Assembly: GCA_036494545.1 (NCBI GenBank)
Contig: DASXOB010000002.1
Span: 124,001 to 188,000 of the forward strand
DNA length: 64,000 nucleotides
Direction of reading: 5' to 3'
Source: JAICXG01 sp036494545
GTDB lineage: Bacteria > Verrucomicrobiota > Verrucomicrobiia > Chthoniobacterales > UBA10450
Below, piece after piece: positions 26,884-35,483 of this stretch. How positions within the stretch are numbered: the first letter of the stretch is position 1; each line of letters opens with the position of its first letter. The notes below the pieces were generated by a model, which had not been told where the DNA came from, did not search any database, and saw only the letters and a list, made by a program, of their open reading frames with translations. A program made the translations under genes and the position numbers.

Positions 26884-27672
26884 GTGAAGACAAACGTTAC
26901 CAGAGGGCCTGGCTTTATCAAACAGAGTCGAAACGCCGAAGTCGATCAACTCATGATGTATCCGATCGCCTTTACGCTTCTAACTCAAGTGGCCCGCCGG
27001 GCACTTAGAACCGGCCAGCAATTCAACCCGCACAACCTTAAGGTGGGCCAAGCGCTACTCGGAGACCATCAGTCAATCGGTGCCACCCAGCAGGAATATC
27101 GAACGGCAAAGAGTCAGTTGGAGTCTTGGGGCTTTGCAACGTTCGAAGGAACGAACAGAGGAACAATAGCCACTCTCACAGATACGAAGGTGTACGACAT
27201 CAATATTGAAGAAATCAACGACCCAGGTAACGAGCTAAATAACAGTCCAACAACGTTCCAGGCAACGACTCCGGCAACGACTAAAGAAGAAGTAAAGAAG
27301 TTAAGAACCAAAGAAGAAAAAGAAAAAAAGAATACACGGACGCCTTCTGTAGAAAGACTCATTCCTGCTGGTTATTGTGAAAATGCCAGGAAAGTCATCG
27401 AGAGTTGGCATGAGATAGCCGTCGCTGGTGGGCTGGGGTTTCTACCAATCGAGCAATATTCGGCCAATGTTGATCTATTTCTTCGCGATTCCCAGGAATC
27501 GGACTTGGACTATTGGCGGCAAATCTTCCGCTTTCTAGTGGATCAGGAGTCCAAATCTCCGACGCAATACAGTAAAAGCTTGCGACGGGTTATCGAGGAG
27601 TCCCCGCAGTGCACAGGGATCCTTTCAGGATTTCCGGACTGGAAAAAAGAAGACGATGAAATTCCATTTTGA
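26884..27672 (+). CDS. Putative replication-initiation-like winged-helix protein
   Basis: A 262-residue protein from GTG 26884. Residues about 20-100 (LMMYPIAFTLLTQVARRALR, QALLGDHQSIGATQQEYRTA, KSQLESWGFATFEGT, ATLTDTKVYDI) resemble the winged-helix region of phage replication proteins that read 'type of replicon' genes before helicase loading. A hydrophilic Lys/Glu/Thr linker (about 115-160) precedes a helical C-terminal domain (WHEIAVAGGLGFLPIEQYSAN). Its place after the activator and structured DNA fits a replication gene. No catalytic motif is visible; the assignment is tentative. Confidence 0.45.
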   Translation: MKTNVTRGPGFIKQSRNAEVDQLMMYPIAFTLLTQVARRALRTGQQFNPHNLKVGQALLGDHQSIGATQQEYRTAKSQLESWGFATFEGTNRGTIATLTDTKVYDINIEEINDPGNELNNSPTTFQATTPATTKEEVKKLRTKEEKEKKNTRTPSVERLIPAGYCENARKVIESWHEIAVAGGLGFLPIEQYSANVDLFLRDSQESDLDYWRQIFRFLVDQESKSPTQYSKSLRRVIEESPQCTGILSGFPDWKKEDDEIPF

Positions 27673-27716
27673 AACCTATACACGCCATGCCAGCCTCTCC
27701 CGCCGACGGGAACGTA

Positions 27717-27776
27717 AGGCACGTAACACATAAGCGTGTGATTAATTTGATCAAAGTGACATTTGATATTGATCAA
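27717..27776. promoter_or_regulatory. Operator copy 2 upstream of the 27817 gene run
   Basis: 27717-27740 matches the repressor-gene operator (26364-26387) in 22 of 24 bases; it is followed by two perfect TTGATCAA palindromes at 27747-27754 and 27769-27776, 22 bp (about two DNA turns) apart. It lies 40-100 bp before ATG 27817, so the element's repressor or a related factor probably controls this second transcript too. Confidence 0.62.
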
Positions 27777-27816
27777 TAGTTTCTGATGGAGGAGCAGTGG
27801 CAAGTTAGGAAGAACT

Positions 27817-29109
27817 ATGAATGATGGCCGACTCCGCTCCGCTGGCGAGATAGCATTCGCGAATCACGAACGTTCGGCTTTTGCCGCCGAAGCATCGCGA
27901 CAGGAGATCCAGCGTCAGCTCAGCATTATGCGTCCTACGCCGCCAGCACTGTCGCCGAAGGATCTGCAACTTCGGGGGCCGATACTGAATGCCGACTACG
28001 GTGAGCTACTGGCGAAGCTGGATTCTAAGGTGCGAGACAGCCGGATCGATTTTGATGGTCACAAAGTGATGAAGCACGGGGAAGATGGGGTTCACACCCT
28101 TTTTTCGCTGGAACTAGACGCCCGCCTGGAACCCATCTTCGGGACCAACACCGATTTCACGAGCTTCGAATCCGTCGCCCGACCAGTCTTGCAGGCTGGT
28201 GCAGAGGACGCAATTACCGCACCGCGCCGGACGATGGCGGACGAGGTAGCCGGCACAGCGCAGTGTTTGGACAAAATCCGATCCGTAGTTTCGTTCTTAG
28301 GATTCTGGAAGTTCGGGAAAGGCCAGCCTACTGCTGTTCGAAAGTGTTTGGCTTTCTATAACGAATTCGTTAGGCTCATTTTTCTTCAAAGTATTTGCAC
28401 CTGGGTTAGCGATGATTGGCGACTCAGTCACCGCTTCTTCTGTTCTGGCTCCGCCGGCGTTAAGGCTAATTGCTTTGAGTCCTGCTGCCTTTCAATGCTG
28501 AAGGGCAGGCACTTTCGAGTCATTCTTAGAGATGCCCTCAGCTCGATCGTCCTGTGGCTAGTTGGCGAGACGAGCGAGCTGCCCAATCCACGATCGTTAT
28601 ACGCAGAATGGTCCGGGAAGCGCTGTATCTCTCCTGAAGAAGTCCTGTTATCCCGGAGTGTCGTTGAAGCCTATCTCTTGGGAAAGTCGGGTTGGGAAGC
28701 CTGGGATTACATCGGCACTTCATGTAGCAGTGAGCCGCCGGACGAACTCATCCGTGGGACGTGGGAACGAGATTTGAAAAGACGATTCCCAAAGGTTGCG
28801 CTGTTCTGGTCCGATACTCAGCAATATTTCCTGGAATCGGTATTGGGTCACCCCGGAATCTTCAAAAAGCAGTCCGAAAAACATCGCACATTTATCGAGC
28901 AGAAAATTGAGGCCTTGAGACAATGTGTCTCCGGGATCGCAGCATTGACCCTTAGCGAGAATCTGCCACCTGATGCCATTCGTGCGCGTTTCCGCGATTT
29001 TATTCTTTGTAGTGGTGAAGCAAAGCCAGACATCGATGAACTAATTCGGTCCAAGCTGGTAGCTGCTTTTCCCGGTGGGGTCTTTCAAGTGGAGATAGAA
29101 ACTCTATGA
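27817..29109 (+). CDS. Hypothetical protein of the element (430 aa)
   Basis: A 430-residue soluble protein, not recognised. Charged N-terminus; Cys-rich middle (ICTWVSDDWRLSHRFFCSGS, then ANCFESCCLSM); C-terminus helical (KHRTFIEQKIEALRQCVSGIAA). No P-loop, nuclease or signal-peptide motif is seen. It is the first gene after the second operator, has AGGAAG before its ATG, and overlaps the next gene by ATGA, so it leads an operon of small genes that runs into the tail genes. Its one host motif copy (28367-28374) is the only one in the element. Confidence 0.6.
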   Translation: MNDGRLRSAGEIAFANHERSAFAAEASRQEIQRQLSIMRPTPPALSPKDLQLRGPILNADYGELLAKLDSKVRDSRIDFDGHKVMKHGEDGVHTLFSLELDARLEPIFGTNTDFTSFESVARPVLQAGAEDAITAPRRTMADEVAGTAQCLDKIRSVVSFLGFWKFGKGQPTAVRKCLAFYNEFVRLIFLQSICTWVSDDWRLSHRFFCSGSAGVKANCFESCCLSMLKGRHFRVILRDALSSIVLWLVGETSELPNPRSLYAEWSGKRCISPEEVLLSRSVVEAYLLGKSGWEAWDYIGTSCSSEPPDELIRGTWERDLKRRFPKVALFWSDTQQYFLESVLGHPGIFKKQSEKHRTFIEQKIEALRQCVSGIAALTLSENLPPDAIRARFRDFILCSGEAKPDIDELIRSKLVAAFPGGVFQVEIETL

Positions 29110-29510
29110 GCGAACCATCCGAGGAGGAGTTACGCAGGCGCCGCGTCGCAGTCGCGTTTTTGGAGGACGAAGATTGGCGCAAGAGGAATCGAAGTGGCGC
29201 GCCTAGCAAAAAGCGCGATGCGGCGGAGAGCAAAAAGGTTGTTAATCCTACTCCGCTTCCGCCAAGCCATGTTTCACACGCACAGCACGTCGTAATCGCG
29301 GTGCGGAATCTCACCATTGGCGATCGGCAGCTGTTCAATGGTCAGGAAATCCCACCTGACTTGTTCTCGCCTTCGGAGATCGATAGGCGATTGGACTGCG
29401 GTGATCTCGCACCTTGCAAAACGCGTCGCAGCTTATTTCGCCTGCTGCATAAGTTTAGTAAATGCTCCGAAAGCGATTACTCCGAAGAACATCGTCAATA
29501 CAGACTATAG
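29106..29510 (+). CDS. Hypothetical protein of the element (134 aa)
   Basis: A 134-residue protein translated from an ATGA overlap with the preceding gene. The N-terminal 50 residues are highly charged (EEELRRRRVAVAFLEDEDWR and KKR runs); the rest has VVIAVRNLTIGDRQLFNGQE and LFRLLHKFSKCSE. No family is recognised. The coupled start and operon position are the evidence that it is real. Confidence 0.5.
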   Translation: MSEPSEEELRRRRVAVAFLEDEDWRKRNRSGAPSKKRDAAESKKVVNPTPLPPSHVSHAQHVVIAVRNLTIGDRQLFNGQEIPPDLFSPSEIDRRLDCGDLAPCKTRRSLFRLLHKFSKCSESDYSEEHRQYRL

Positions 29511-29513
29511 CCT

Positions 29514-29846
29514 ATGTCATTTCTAAACTCTTATACTGCCGCTTTTTGCGAGCGCGCACAGACAGTGTGTGCGCTCCTTAACTCCCATCCACCACCCGTA
29601 ACGCGCCGCCCGCAGATCGTCATAACTGCTCAAGCGCAAGCAGCGCGGGAAGCCGACGACTCCAAGGATTTCGCGCAATTAGTAGCAGAGGCAGGACAAC
29701 GACTAATGGCGCAACGAAATCCAAGACCTAAGCGTCCATTGGAGCGCCCGGCAAATACCGCAAACGATAACAACAACAAGAGTTTCGCCGACCTACTGCG
29801 TGAGAAGGCCGATGCTATTCGTAAACAGCGTTCCATTGAGCGTTAG
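29514..29846 (+). CDS. Hypothetical protein of the element (110 aa)
   Basis: A 110-residue hydrophilic protein that begins 3 bp after the previous stop. It contains two similar helices (DDSKDFAQLVAEAGQRLMAQ and NNNKSFADLLREKADAIRKQ) joined by a Pro/Arg linker, suggesting a small repeated helix that binds a partner. No known family; real on the basis of tight operon spacing. Confidence 0.5.
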   Translation: MSFLNSYTAAFCERAQTVCALLNSHPPPVTRRPQIVITAQAQAAREADDSKDFAQLVAEAGQRLMAQRNPRPKRPLERPANTANDNNNKSFADLLREKADAIRKQRSIER

Positions 29847-29851
29847 GAGTT

Positions 29852-30052
29852 ATGAGTCACGCTAAACCGATACGGCACCCCCGCGTTCGTCCGCATGGAA
29901 CCTCTCTGCTGAAGTTTTACTTGCCCGGGGAGTGTCTAAATGAACTCAAGAGACGTGAGTCAATTACCGGCAAAAATCATGCAAGCATCGCCGCGGACGT
30001 TTTGGCCGATCAGTTAATCGGCTGTGAAACCCTACGCCCTAGGCGACTGTAA
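29852..30052 (+). CDS. Hypothetical small basic protein (66 aa)
   Basis: 66 residues, basic. SLLKFYLPGECLNELKRREsITGKNHASIAADVL has the strand-helix-helix rhythm of small ribbon-helix-helix DNA-binding proteins, but this is only a resemblance. GTTAGGAG 7 nt upstream serves as ribosome-binding site. It ends immediately before the tail chaperone gene. Confidence 0.45.
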   Translation: MSHAKPIRHPRVRPHGTSLLKFYLPGECLNELKRRESITGKNHASIAADVLADQLIGCETLRPRRL

Positions 30053-30053
30053 A

Positions 30054-30356
30054 ATGGCCAAACGTTCACTGCCACTGCGCCTGACGTGCGATCCGCCGAT
30101 CGAGTATGACGGGAAGACTTATAAGACTCTTACCTTCGATTTCGACGCGCTGAACCGGAAACGCCTCGACAAGATCGCAAAACGCAAATTCAACAAGATG
30201 TGTAAGCCGGAAAAGTTCGCAACGGCGATCGCACTGGTTGCGAACGGGAGAGGAGTCCCGGTTGGACTGATCATGAAACTTCCGATCCGCTATTCTAGGC
30301 TTCTCCATAGCGAACTGTTTAAGTTCCTAGATGAGACAGAAATCGAGGTGAGATAA
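30054..30356 (+). CDS. Phage tail assembly chaperone-like protein
   Basis: A 100-residue protein from ATG 30054 (a GTG at 30024 would extend into the preceding gene). LTCDPPIEYDGKTYKTLTFD followed by FDALNRKRLDKIAKR looks like the P-I-x-x-x-G-K-x-x-x-x-L block of Mu gp41/E-type tail assembly chaperones. It sits 4 bp upstream of the tape measure gene, the invariant position for these chaperones, which wrap the tape measure before tail assembly. Confidence 0.62.
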   Translation: MAKRSLPLRLTCDPPIEYDGKTYKTLTFDFDALNRKRLDKIAKRKFNKMCKPEKFATAIALVANGRGVPVGLIMKLPIRYSRLLHSELFKFLDETEIEVR

Positions 30357-30360
30357 GAGA

Positions 30361-32364
30361 ATGGCATCGGCCAAGACTTACACAGCGACCTTCGCCATAG
30401 GGGCGAAGATGTTGGGGTCATTCAAGGGCGTCATGGCGCAAGCGCAGGCCAGACTGCATCGTTTGAACACGGCCGCGTTGGCTATAGGTCGAAGTGTCCT
30501 GAAATTAGGCTCGATTTTTGGAGGGCTCTCAGCTTTGGGAGTTGGCGCCGTCTTCAGTAAGATGTTCGAGGGAACGAATGAAGCCGCGGAGGCGCTCGAA
30601 ACTCGAACCAGGCGACTGACCGAGGCGTTGATGACGCACAACAAGATCCGGTCGCTCGGACGAGCTATAGCCGAACAGCAGGTTCAGAAAATCTACAAAG
30701 CCAATGAGGCCTTGGCTCAACAAGGTGTCATCTCTAAAGGTGCGTTGGATTCCGCTGCATCAATGCTGGCGCTTCAGAAATTAAGCCCCAAGCGCATCGT
30801 GCAGACTCTCGGGCCGCTTTCCGACATGCTCGTTGCCACCAAGGGCGTAGCGGAAGCTCAGCAGATGTTGCCAGAGGCAGCGTTCGCGTTTGGAAAGGCA
30901 GTCCGAACGGGCATGACAAGACCGCTCCAGCAATTCGGTATTACGCTTAGCAAGCCGGAGCAGAGACTGCTTCAGCAGAAAGCGAAGGTCGGAGATTTGG
31001 AAGGCGCATATAAGTTCCTGATGGCGCGGGTCAAGTTATACGCAGGTTCGAGCGCCAGAGCCCTAAAGACGCCCGAGGGCAGAATCCAAGCGCTCGATAA
31101 TGCACTTGCCGGGATGCGAACGCGGATGGGTGAAGCATCTCAAGAGTCACGTGCAAAGATGGCTGACGCATGGCGAGGATTGCTTCCGGAAATAGAACCG
31201 ATCCTGACCAAGCTGCGTCAGCTCGGGTTCGAAGCGATGGAAAAACTTGCCCATTGGGTGCAGGAAACAGCGCTGCCGGCGTTTCACAGGTTCAAGGTCT
31301 TCCTCAACGGGCCTTTGGGCGACGCGTTAGGTCGCTTAAAGAAGTCGGCGAGCAATTTGGGCAGCGAGATCGGCTCCGCGTTTGGCAAAATGTTCGAATC
31401 ACTCACTGGGGGGCAAAATAAGAAGCCACAGTTCTACAGTTTCTACGGGCATCTCATCCCGAAAAAGCGAGATTTGGCGAGCGCGATCGGTGATGACGTC
31501 CTAAAGGCGATAAAAAAGCTCGGCGACGCTTTCGATTGGCTCGCGAATCATAGGAAAATCTTAGAACCCGCCATTAGGGGCATCACGGCTGCGTTGGTAG
31601 CTTACACATTCGCAGCAGGACTTGCCTCAATGGTCAATCCATTCTCAGCTATAGCGCTCGCAGTCGGAGGTGCCATTTTCGGAGTGACATGGTTAAATGA
31701 GCACCTCGGCGAGCTCCAGAAGCGGCAAGATGTGTGGGGAAGCATCGCCCGCGGATTCAAGACAGTCGACGATGCGGTCAACCCTGTGGTGAAGAGCATC
31801 AAAGAGTGGGTTGCGTGGTTATGGAATCTCGCCGCGCCAGTGCGCGAATTCGTTTACGAGTGGGAGACCGGTTTGATCGACAAAGTGCTACATCCTATCC
31901 AGGCGATAAAAGAAGCATGGGATGGTGTAGTTAAAGCCTTCGAGAAGATCCCGAATTGGTTCGGCGGAACGAAGCCGCCGGCTATGGCCCCGCCGCAAGC
32001 CGCCCCTATAGGAATGTCGATGCCGAAGGGCATGGCAACCGGTGGCATCATCCGAGGCCATTCGCTACTTCAGGTCGCAGAGCGCAACAAACCCGAAGCG
32101 ATTATCCCGTTGACGAGAACCCCGCGGTCGGAAGGGCTGCTGAACTATGCGAGCCGTGCAATGGGGATGGGGAGCGTTACAAACAATCGCGGCGATATTC
32201 ATGTGAAGCTCGAAGCGCCCATCACGATCAATGGCAACGTTGGCGACAGCGAATTACGCGCCATCGAAGCTCGACTCGACAAGCTGCCAAAGCAATTCGC
32301 CGATCTCTTCAAACGAGCACAGGAGCAGGGACGCCGAGTCAGCTTCGAATCGGGCTACTCCTAA
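30361..32364 (+). CDS. Phage tail tape measure protein
   Basis: A 667-residue protein with a helical, Ala-rich N-terminal half (coiled segments up to about 280), a hydrophobic stretch near 425-450 (AALVAYTFAAGLASMVNPFS and following) and the tape-measure C-terminal signature MATGGIIRGHSLLQVAERNK then PEAIIPLTR. Tape measure proteins set tail length and pass the membrane at DNA injection. At 667 residues it would imply a short tail. No tail tube, sheath, baseplate or fibre genes follow, so it is either a leftover or a protein used to redirect helper tails. Confidence 0.78.
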   Translation: MASAKTYTATFAIGAKMLGSFKGVMAQAQARLHRLNTAALAIGRSVLKLGSIFGGLSALGVGAVFSKMFEGTNEAAEALETRTRRLTEALMTHNKIRSLGRAIAEQQVQKIYKANEALAQQGVISKGALDSAASMLALQKLSPKRIVQTLGPLSDMLVATKGVAEAQQMLPEAAFAFGKAVRTGMTRPLQQFGITLSKPEQRLLQQKAKVGDLEGAYKFLMARVKLYAGSSARALKTPEGRIQALDNALAGMRTRMGEASQESRAKMADAWRGLLPEIEPILTKLRQLGFEAMEKLAHWVQETALPAFHRFKVFLNGPLGDALGRLKKSASNLGSEIGSAFGKMFESLTGGQNKKPQFYSFYGHLIPKKRDLASAIGDDVLKAIKKLGDAFDWLANHRKILEPAIRGITAALVAYTFAAGLASMVNPFSAIALAVGGAIFGVTWLNEHLGELQKRQDVWGSIARGFKTVDDAVNPVVKSIKEWVAWLWNLAAPVREFVYEWETGLIDKVLHPIQAIKEAWDGVVKAFEKIPNWFGGTKPPAMAPPQAAPIGMSMPKGMATGGIIRGHSLLQVAERNKPEAIIPLTRTPRSEGLLNYASRAMGMGSVTNNRGDIHVKLEAPITINGNVGDSELRAIEARLDKLPKQFADLFKRAQEQGRRVSFESGYS

Positions 32365-32615
32365 TGCCGGCAGACCATCGAACCAATCCCGCGGGAACGA
32401 TGGTGGGTGCAACATCTCTCAGCGCCGACACAACAGAAGCGGACTTCATTTGGGGCGATGATTGCCAGTTAGTTTATGCCAGGCGTTGCAACGAAATGGT
32501 TTGTCTGACTCATTCACGGAAGATGAGCTCAACTGAGTTACCATCGCATTGCTCAGACGCGGTTGAGTTGAGTGATCTCTATCGACAACTTGCTCGAGGC
32601 TCTGCTCTCAATTGA
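32364..32615 (+). CDS. Small hypothetical protein after the tape measure gene
   Basis: An 83-residue frame starting in TAATG overlap with the tape measure stop. It encodes GATSLSADTTEADFIWGDDC and ELSDLYRQLARGSAL; no family is recognised. It may be the truncated start of a former tail gene, since distal tail genes normally follow a tape measure gene. 196 bp without a gene come after it (32616-32811). Confidence 0.4.
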   Translation: MPADHRTNPAGTMVGATSLSADTTEADFIWGDDCQLVYARRCNEMVCLTHSRKMSSTELPSHCSDAVELSDLYRQLARGSALN

Positions 32616-32811
32616 CACCAGTGAAAGAAGAATGGGGATTCACCGGCGCCTGGCGGCCGCACACCCTCACCTCACAACTTTGACGATTAGGTTCTGTTAT
32701 TCGGCAGAAAGATTGCGAGAGCGGAGACTGGCAAAATTTGGCTAGAGAATGGGTTTTGAGAATGTCTGTCGGTGTCGTTTTGAACCGGGTTATTGGTAAG
32801 AATTAAGTGCG

Positions 32812-33408
32812 ATGCCATCGAGAAAAGGGGCCATTCTACGACAGATCGTGAGCGGGCAAGAGCTGGCGTCTATGTTCTTAATCAGCGAGCGGCAGATACA
32901 GCGCCTGACAAATCAGGGAATCTTGCGTCTGGCGACAGACAACAAAAGGCAGGTCATCCGCGGCCGCTACGTTTTGGGCGAGGTAGTAGGCAGCTACGCC
33001 AAGCATCTTAGGGACAGCGTGGCTCAAGATCCGGAGGAGAAACGCTACAAGGCCGCACGAGCGCGCCGGATGAATGCGCTGGCGAGAAAAGAAGAATTGG
33101 AGCTGGAGGCGAGAGAGGGCGATCTGCATTTCGCGGAGGACATCGAGTTCTGCCTCACATCAATGTTCACTTTCATGAAGCAGCGGGTGCTGGCAATTCC
33201 CGTGCGGGTAAGTCGAATGGTTTTGGGCGTTACCGATTTTAGAAAGGTTTACGAGACTATTAATAATGAGGTTCGAGGGTGCCTAACCGACCTGTCGACG
33301 GCGAAATACGCGGAGATTATGGCCGCACAGCGGACGGCCATGGGTCGGGCGCAACCGGCGGGAGAAGTCAATAACCCAGCCTGCCTGAGATCAGACGAAG
33401 GAAAATGA
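32812..33408 (+). CDS. terS: Phage terminase small subunit (Nu1-like)
   Basis: A 198-residue protein with an N-terminal helix-turn-helix (GQELASMFLISERQIQRLTN, then QGILRLATDNKRQVIRGRYV) and a helical region EKRYKAARARRMNALARKEE typical of Nu1-type small terminases, which recognise pac/cos DNA. No large terminase is nearby. In satellites a lone small terminase directs the helper phage's packaging motor to the satellite genome, so this is the main argument for a satellite lifestyle. It overlaps the next gene by ATGA. Confidence 0.72.
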   Translation: MPSRKGAILRQIVSGQELASMFLISERQIQRLTNQGILRLATDNKRQVIRGRYVLGEVVGSYAKHLRDSVAQDPEEKRYKAARARRMNALARKEELELEAREGDLHFAEDIEFCLTSMFTFMKQRVLAIPVRVSRMVLGVTDFRKVYETINNEVRGCLTDLSTAKYAEIMAAQRTAMGRAQPAGEVNNPACLRSDEGK

Positions 33409-33944
33409 CTACACGCGCTCTCAATCAGGATGAACAGAAACGAATCGAGCAGAAATTCGACGAGTTGTTCAACGCATACATTCCAGGGACCACGGGATTC
33501 GCGGACGAGATGATCAAATTCATTTGCGAGGAATTTGGCTTTTCCGAAGGTCGGGCGCTCGACTTAGTCGAGGCTCACATCAAGTCGAAGGGCCGCCAGG
33601 TGGACACAGAGAATGCGACTAAAATGCGCAACTGGGTTGCCGAGAGCTTTCCAGATGAGGAAATTCCGCCGCTTAGTTATTTTTTGAAGCAGCAAAGCGC
33701 TGAGGACTATACCGATCCGCCGCTGCTCAACAGTCTCGAAGAAGTTCGTGATCACATTGCCTTGATTTGCAAGGCGACGCGCTTGTCGATGCGCTGGTTA
33801 AACTCGCGGCGCGAGGCATTCGCCCGGCATCCGGAATTCACCACCAGGCCAGAACTCGAGAACTTTTTTCGTGAGCGTTATCAATGCGAGACGCCCGCGG
33901 AACTTCAACGCGCAATCGAACGTGAAAATGGCGCTTCGCTTTGA
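33405..33944 (+). CDS. Hypothetical protein coupled to the small terminase
   Basis: A 179-residue acidic, mostly helical protein (RIEQKFDELFNAYIPGTTGF, ALDLVEAHIKSKGRQ, LEEVRDHIALICKATRLSMR). It is translationally coupled to terS by ATGA. No family is recognised. Given its place it could help packaging redirection or capsid interference, but nothing in the sequence proves it. Confidence 0.5.
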   Translation: MTTRALNQDEQKRIEQKFDELFNAYIPGTTGFADEMIKFICEEFGFSEGRALDLVEAHIKSKGRQVDTENATKMRNWVAESFPDEEIPPLSYFLKQQSAEDYTDPPLLNSLEEVRDHIALICKATRLSMRWLNSRREAFARHPEFTTRPELENFFRERYQCETPAELQRAIERENGASL

Positions 33945-34051
33945 AGATTGGGGGGCTCGTTTGAAGCGGCCCTGCGGGCGGAAGCGGTTTAGTCCGCGCA
34001 ACGGAAATAAAGTCCGACATGAAAAAGCTTGCGCTCTCGCGATGATCGAGA

Positions 34052-34228
34052 ATGGACGAGCATCTAAAGCGAGCATTACGAACAGCGAAGCGGTCGCTTG
34101 AGGCAGCAGAGGGCAGCACCATACGGCCGGAAGATGCAATTAAAGTCCTTTTTGACGCAGTCCATCAGCTCGTATTTTTCGCCGAGAAATTGATCGAGGA
34201 ACGCGAAAGCGAGCAAGAGCCACAGTAG
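34052..34228 (+). CDS. Small hypothetical protein (58 aa)
   Basis: A 58-residue frame from ATG 34052 to TAG 34228: an amphipathic helical protein (MDEHLKRALRTAKRSLEAAE, then GSTIRPEDAIKVLFDAVHQL). The regular helix pattern and clean ATG/stop support it, but there is no strong ribosome-binding site. Confidence 0.4.
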   Translation: MDEHLKRALRTAKRSLEAAEGSTIRPEDAIKVLFDAVHQLVFFAEKLIEERESEQEPQ

Positions 34229-34244
34229 AGAAAACGATCGATCC

Positions 34245-34451
34245 CTAAGAACGATTTTCAAAATATCGATCAATGAGCTGCTGGGTGGCTAATCCTTCGC
34301 TTTCGGCAATCGAATCGAGTCGGTCTTTCTCGTTTGGTGTGAGGGGTACGGATCCGTGTCGAGTTTTGAACGTCACTCCCAAGGTGACAGCTTCCATTCG
34401 CCGCACGATCTCTTTTAAGAACTGATCTTGGTCGCCTTCGTCGGCTTCCAT
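34245..34451 (-). CDS. Small hypothetical protein (68 aa)
   Basis: A 68-residue acidic protein on the reverse strand (FLKEIVRRMEAVTLGVTF, SVPLTPNEKDRLDSIAESEG, LATQQLIDRYFE). The end resembles a short helix-turn-helix or partner-binding helix. It starts the block of reverse-strand genes that fills the right part of the element. Its family is unknown. 34452-34608 upstream holds no convincing gene. Confidence 0.4.
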   Translation of the reverse strand: MEADEGDQDQFLKEIVRRMEAVTLGVTFKTRHGSVPLTPNEKDRLDSIAESEGLATQQLIDRYFENRS

Positions 34452-34608
34452 TTGTGCGGTGATAGCAGAAACGGTTCGATGAGGTCAAGCTCGGTGCAGG
34501 CGCGCCATCTCAGTCAGCCGAATGACAATCTCAGGGCAGGTGTCGTGGCTAGCGCGCATTTCTTCAAGAGCTGACGAGGCATTGTCGGACAAATGAACGG
34601 TGTATTTT

Positions 34609-35031
34609 TCATATTTCCGACCCCTGGATCTCGAACTTTCGGATGTAAAACTGGTCGCCGATCACACGGCCGTCCGGCGCCAAAACCATACTTTCTTCGT
34701 CTGAGCACACGGCTGCGACGATACAGTCCCAAATATAATCAGCCGGAGCTTTGTTATCGAGGACTGCAGCTCGTTTGATTCGCTCCCACATCTCGCGGTC
34801 GCTCGACATGAACGCGGCGGCTGTGAAGCCTTTCGGGGTCTTTGGCTGATCGTCGTCGTCATCATCGGTGTGCCATGGCACCTGTGCTGGAAGCTCGTTT
34901 CGCGAGTAGCGGCGGAGGAAATCTTCAACGCTCCACCCAAACGAGGCGGCCATTGGCTTCAACATCTCGCGGAACTCGTGGTTGAGATTCCAGACGATGA
35001 CCCGATTTTTTACTTGGACTTCGAATCTCAT
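34609..35031 (-). CDS. Hypothetical protein (140 aa) with acidic linker
   Basis: A 140-residue protein: N-terminal strand (MRFEVQVKNRVIVWNLNHEF), helix (LKPMAASFGWSVEDFLRRYS), an Asp-rich run (TDDDDDDQ), helix (REMWERIKRAAVLDNKAPAD). The SVEDFLRRYS helix resembles the small FGWSVEDFL-type helices of DNA-binding or antitoxin-like proteins, but no family is assigned. Coupled to the 35028-35432 gene by ATGA. Confidence 0.5.
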   Translation of the reverse strand: MRFEVQVKNRVIVWNLNHEFREMLKPMAASFGWSVEDFLRRYSRNELPAQVPWHTDDDDDDQPKTPKGFTAAAFMSSDREMWERIKRAAVLDNKAPADYIWDCIVAAVCSDEESMVLAPDGRVIGDQFYIRKFEIQGSEI

Positions 35032-35432
35032 AGCAACCTCCCGCCCACTTCCGGCAGGTCATGGCCACGGGCGCGAAGCCGCTCCTGCATGACCTCACAA
35101 AATACATGCGCGAGAGTGACGCCCCTGACCTTGGCGATTCGAACGAGGGAAGCGTAATTCCTCTCCGAAACATCGAACTCCAGCCACGGCTTGCGGCTGT
35201 TGCCGCTAAAAATGCGAATCCGTTTCATCGCCGACCCCCCGTGCGTTGAACGCTCTACGTATTCCGTTGTCCGAAAATCGGGATGCGCCTCCAGCCACGC
35301 TAGAACGTTAGCGAGCGTGTCTCTTGTCGCATACCGCATGATATATCCGGCCGCCTTCATCGCGGAAATGTAGTGCGGTCCGTGGCCAATCTCGGCCGCA
35401 AGCTGTCGGCAGTTAAGGAGTGTTTTGTTCAT
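35028..35432 (-). CDS. Putative small helix-turn-helix protein (134 aa)
   Basis: A 134-residue protein. LLNCRQLAAEIGHGPHYISA followed by MKAAGYIMRYATRDTLANVLAWLEAHPDF looks like an excisionase/MerR-type winged helix. A second part (KPWLEFDVSERNYASLVRIA) resembles the N-terminal strand-helix of its downstream neighbour, so the two may share an ancestor. The iteron-like cluster at 35484-35641 lies directly upstream and may be its binding site. Confidence 0.55.
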   Translation of the reverse strand: MNKTLLNCRQLAAEIGHGPHYISAMKAAGYIMRYATRDTLANVLAWLEAHPDFRTTEYVERSTHGGSAMKRIRIFSGNSRKPWLEFDVSERNYASLVRIAKVRGVTLAHVFCEVMQERLRARGHDLPEVGGRLL

Positions 35433-35483
35433 ATGGGGGTAGTCAAAAAACGCACTTCTTCAGAGTGTCAACCAGCTCGAATT

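Noticed and set aside
27543..27803. Reverse ORF sharing the peptide HTLMCYVP with the XRE protein
   Set aside because: The similarity comes from the duplicated operator DNA, not from a second regulator gene; the rest has no HTH.
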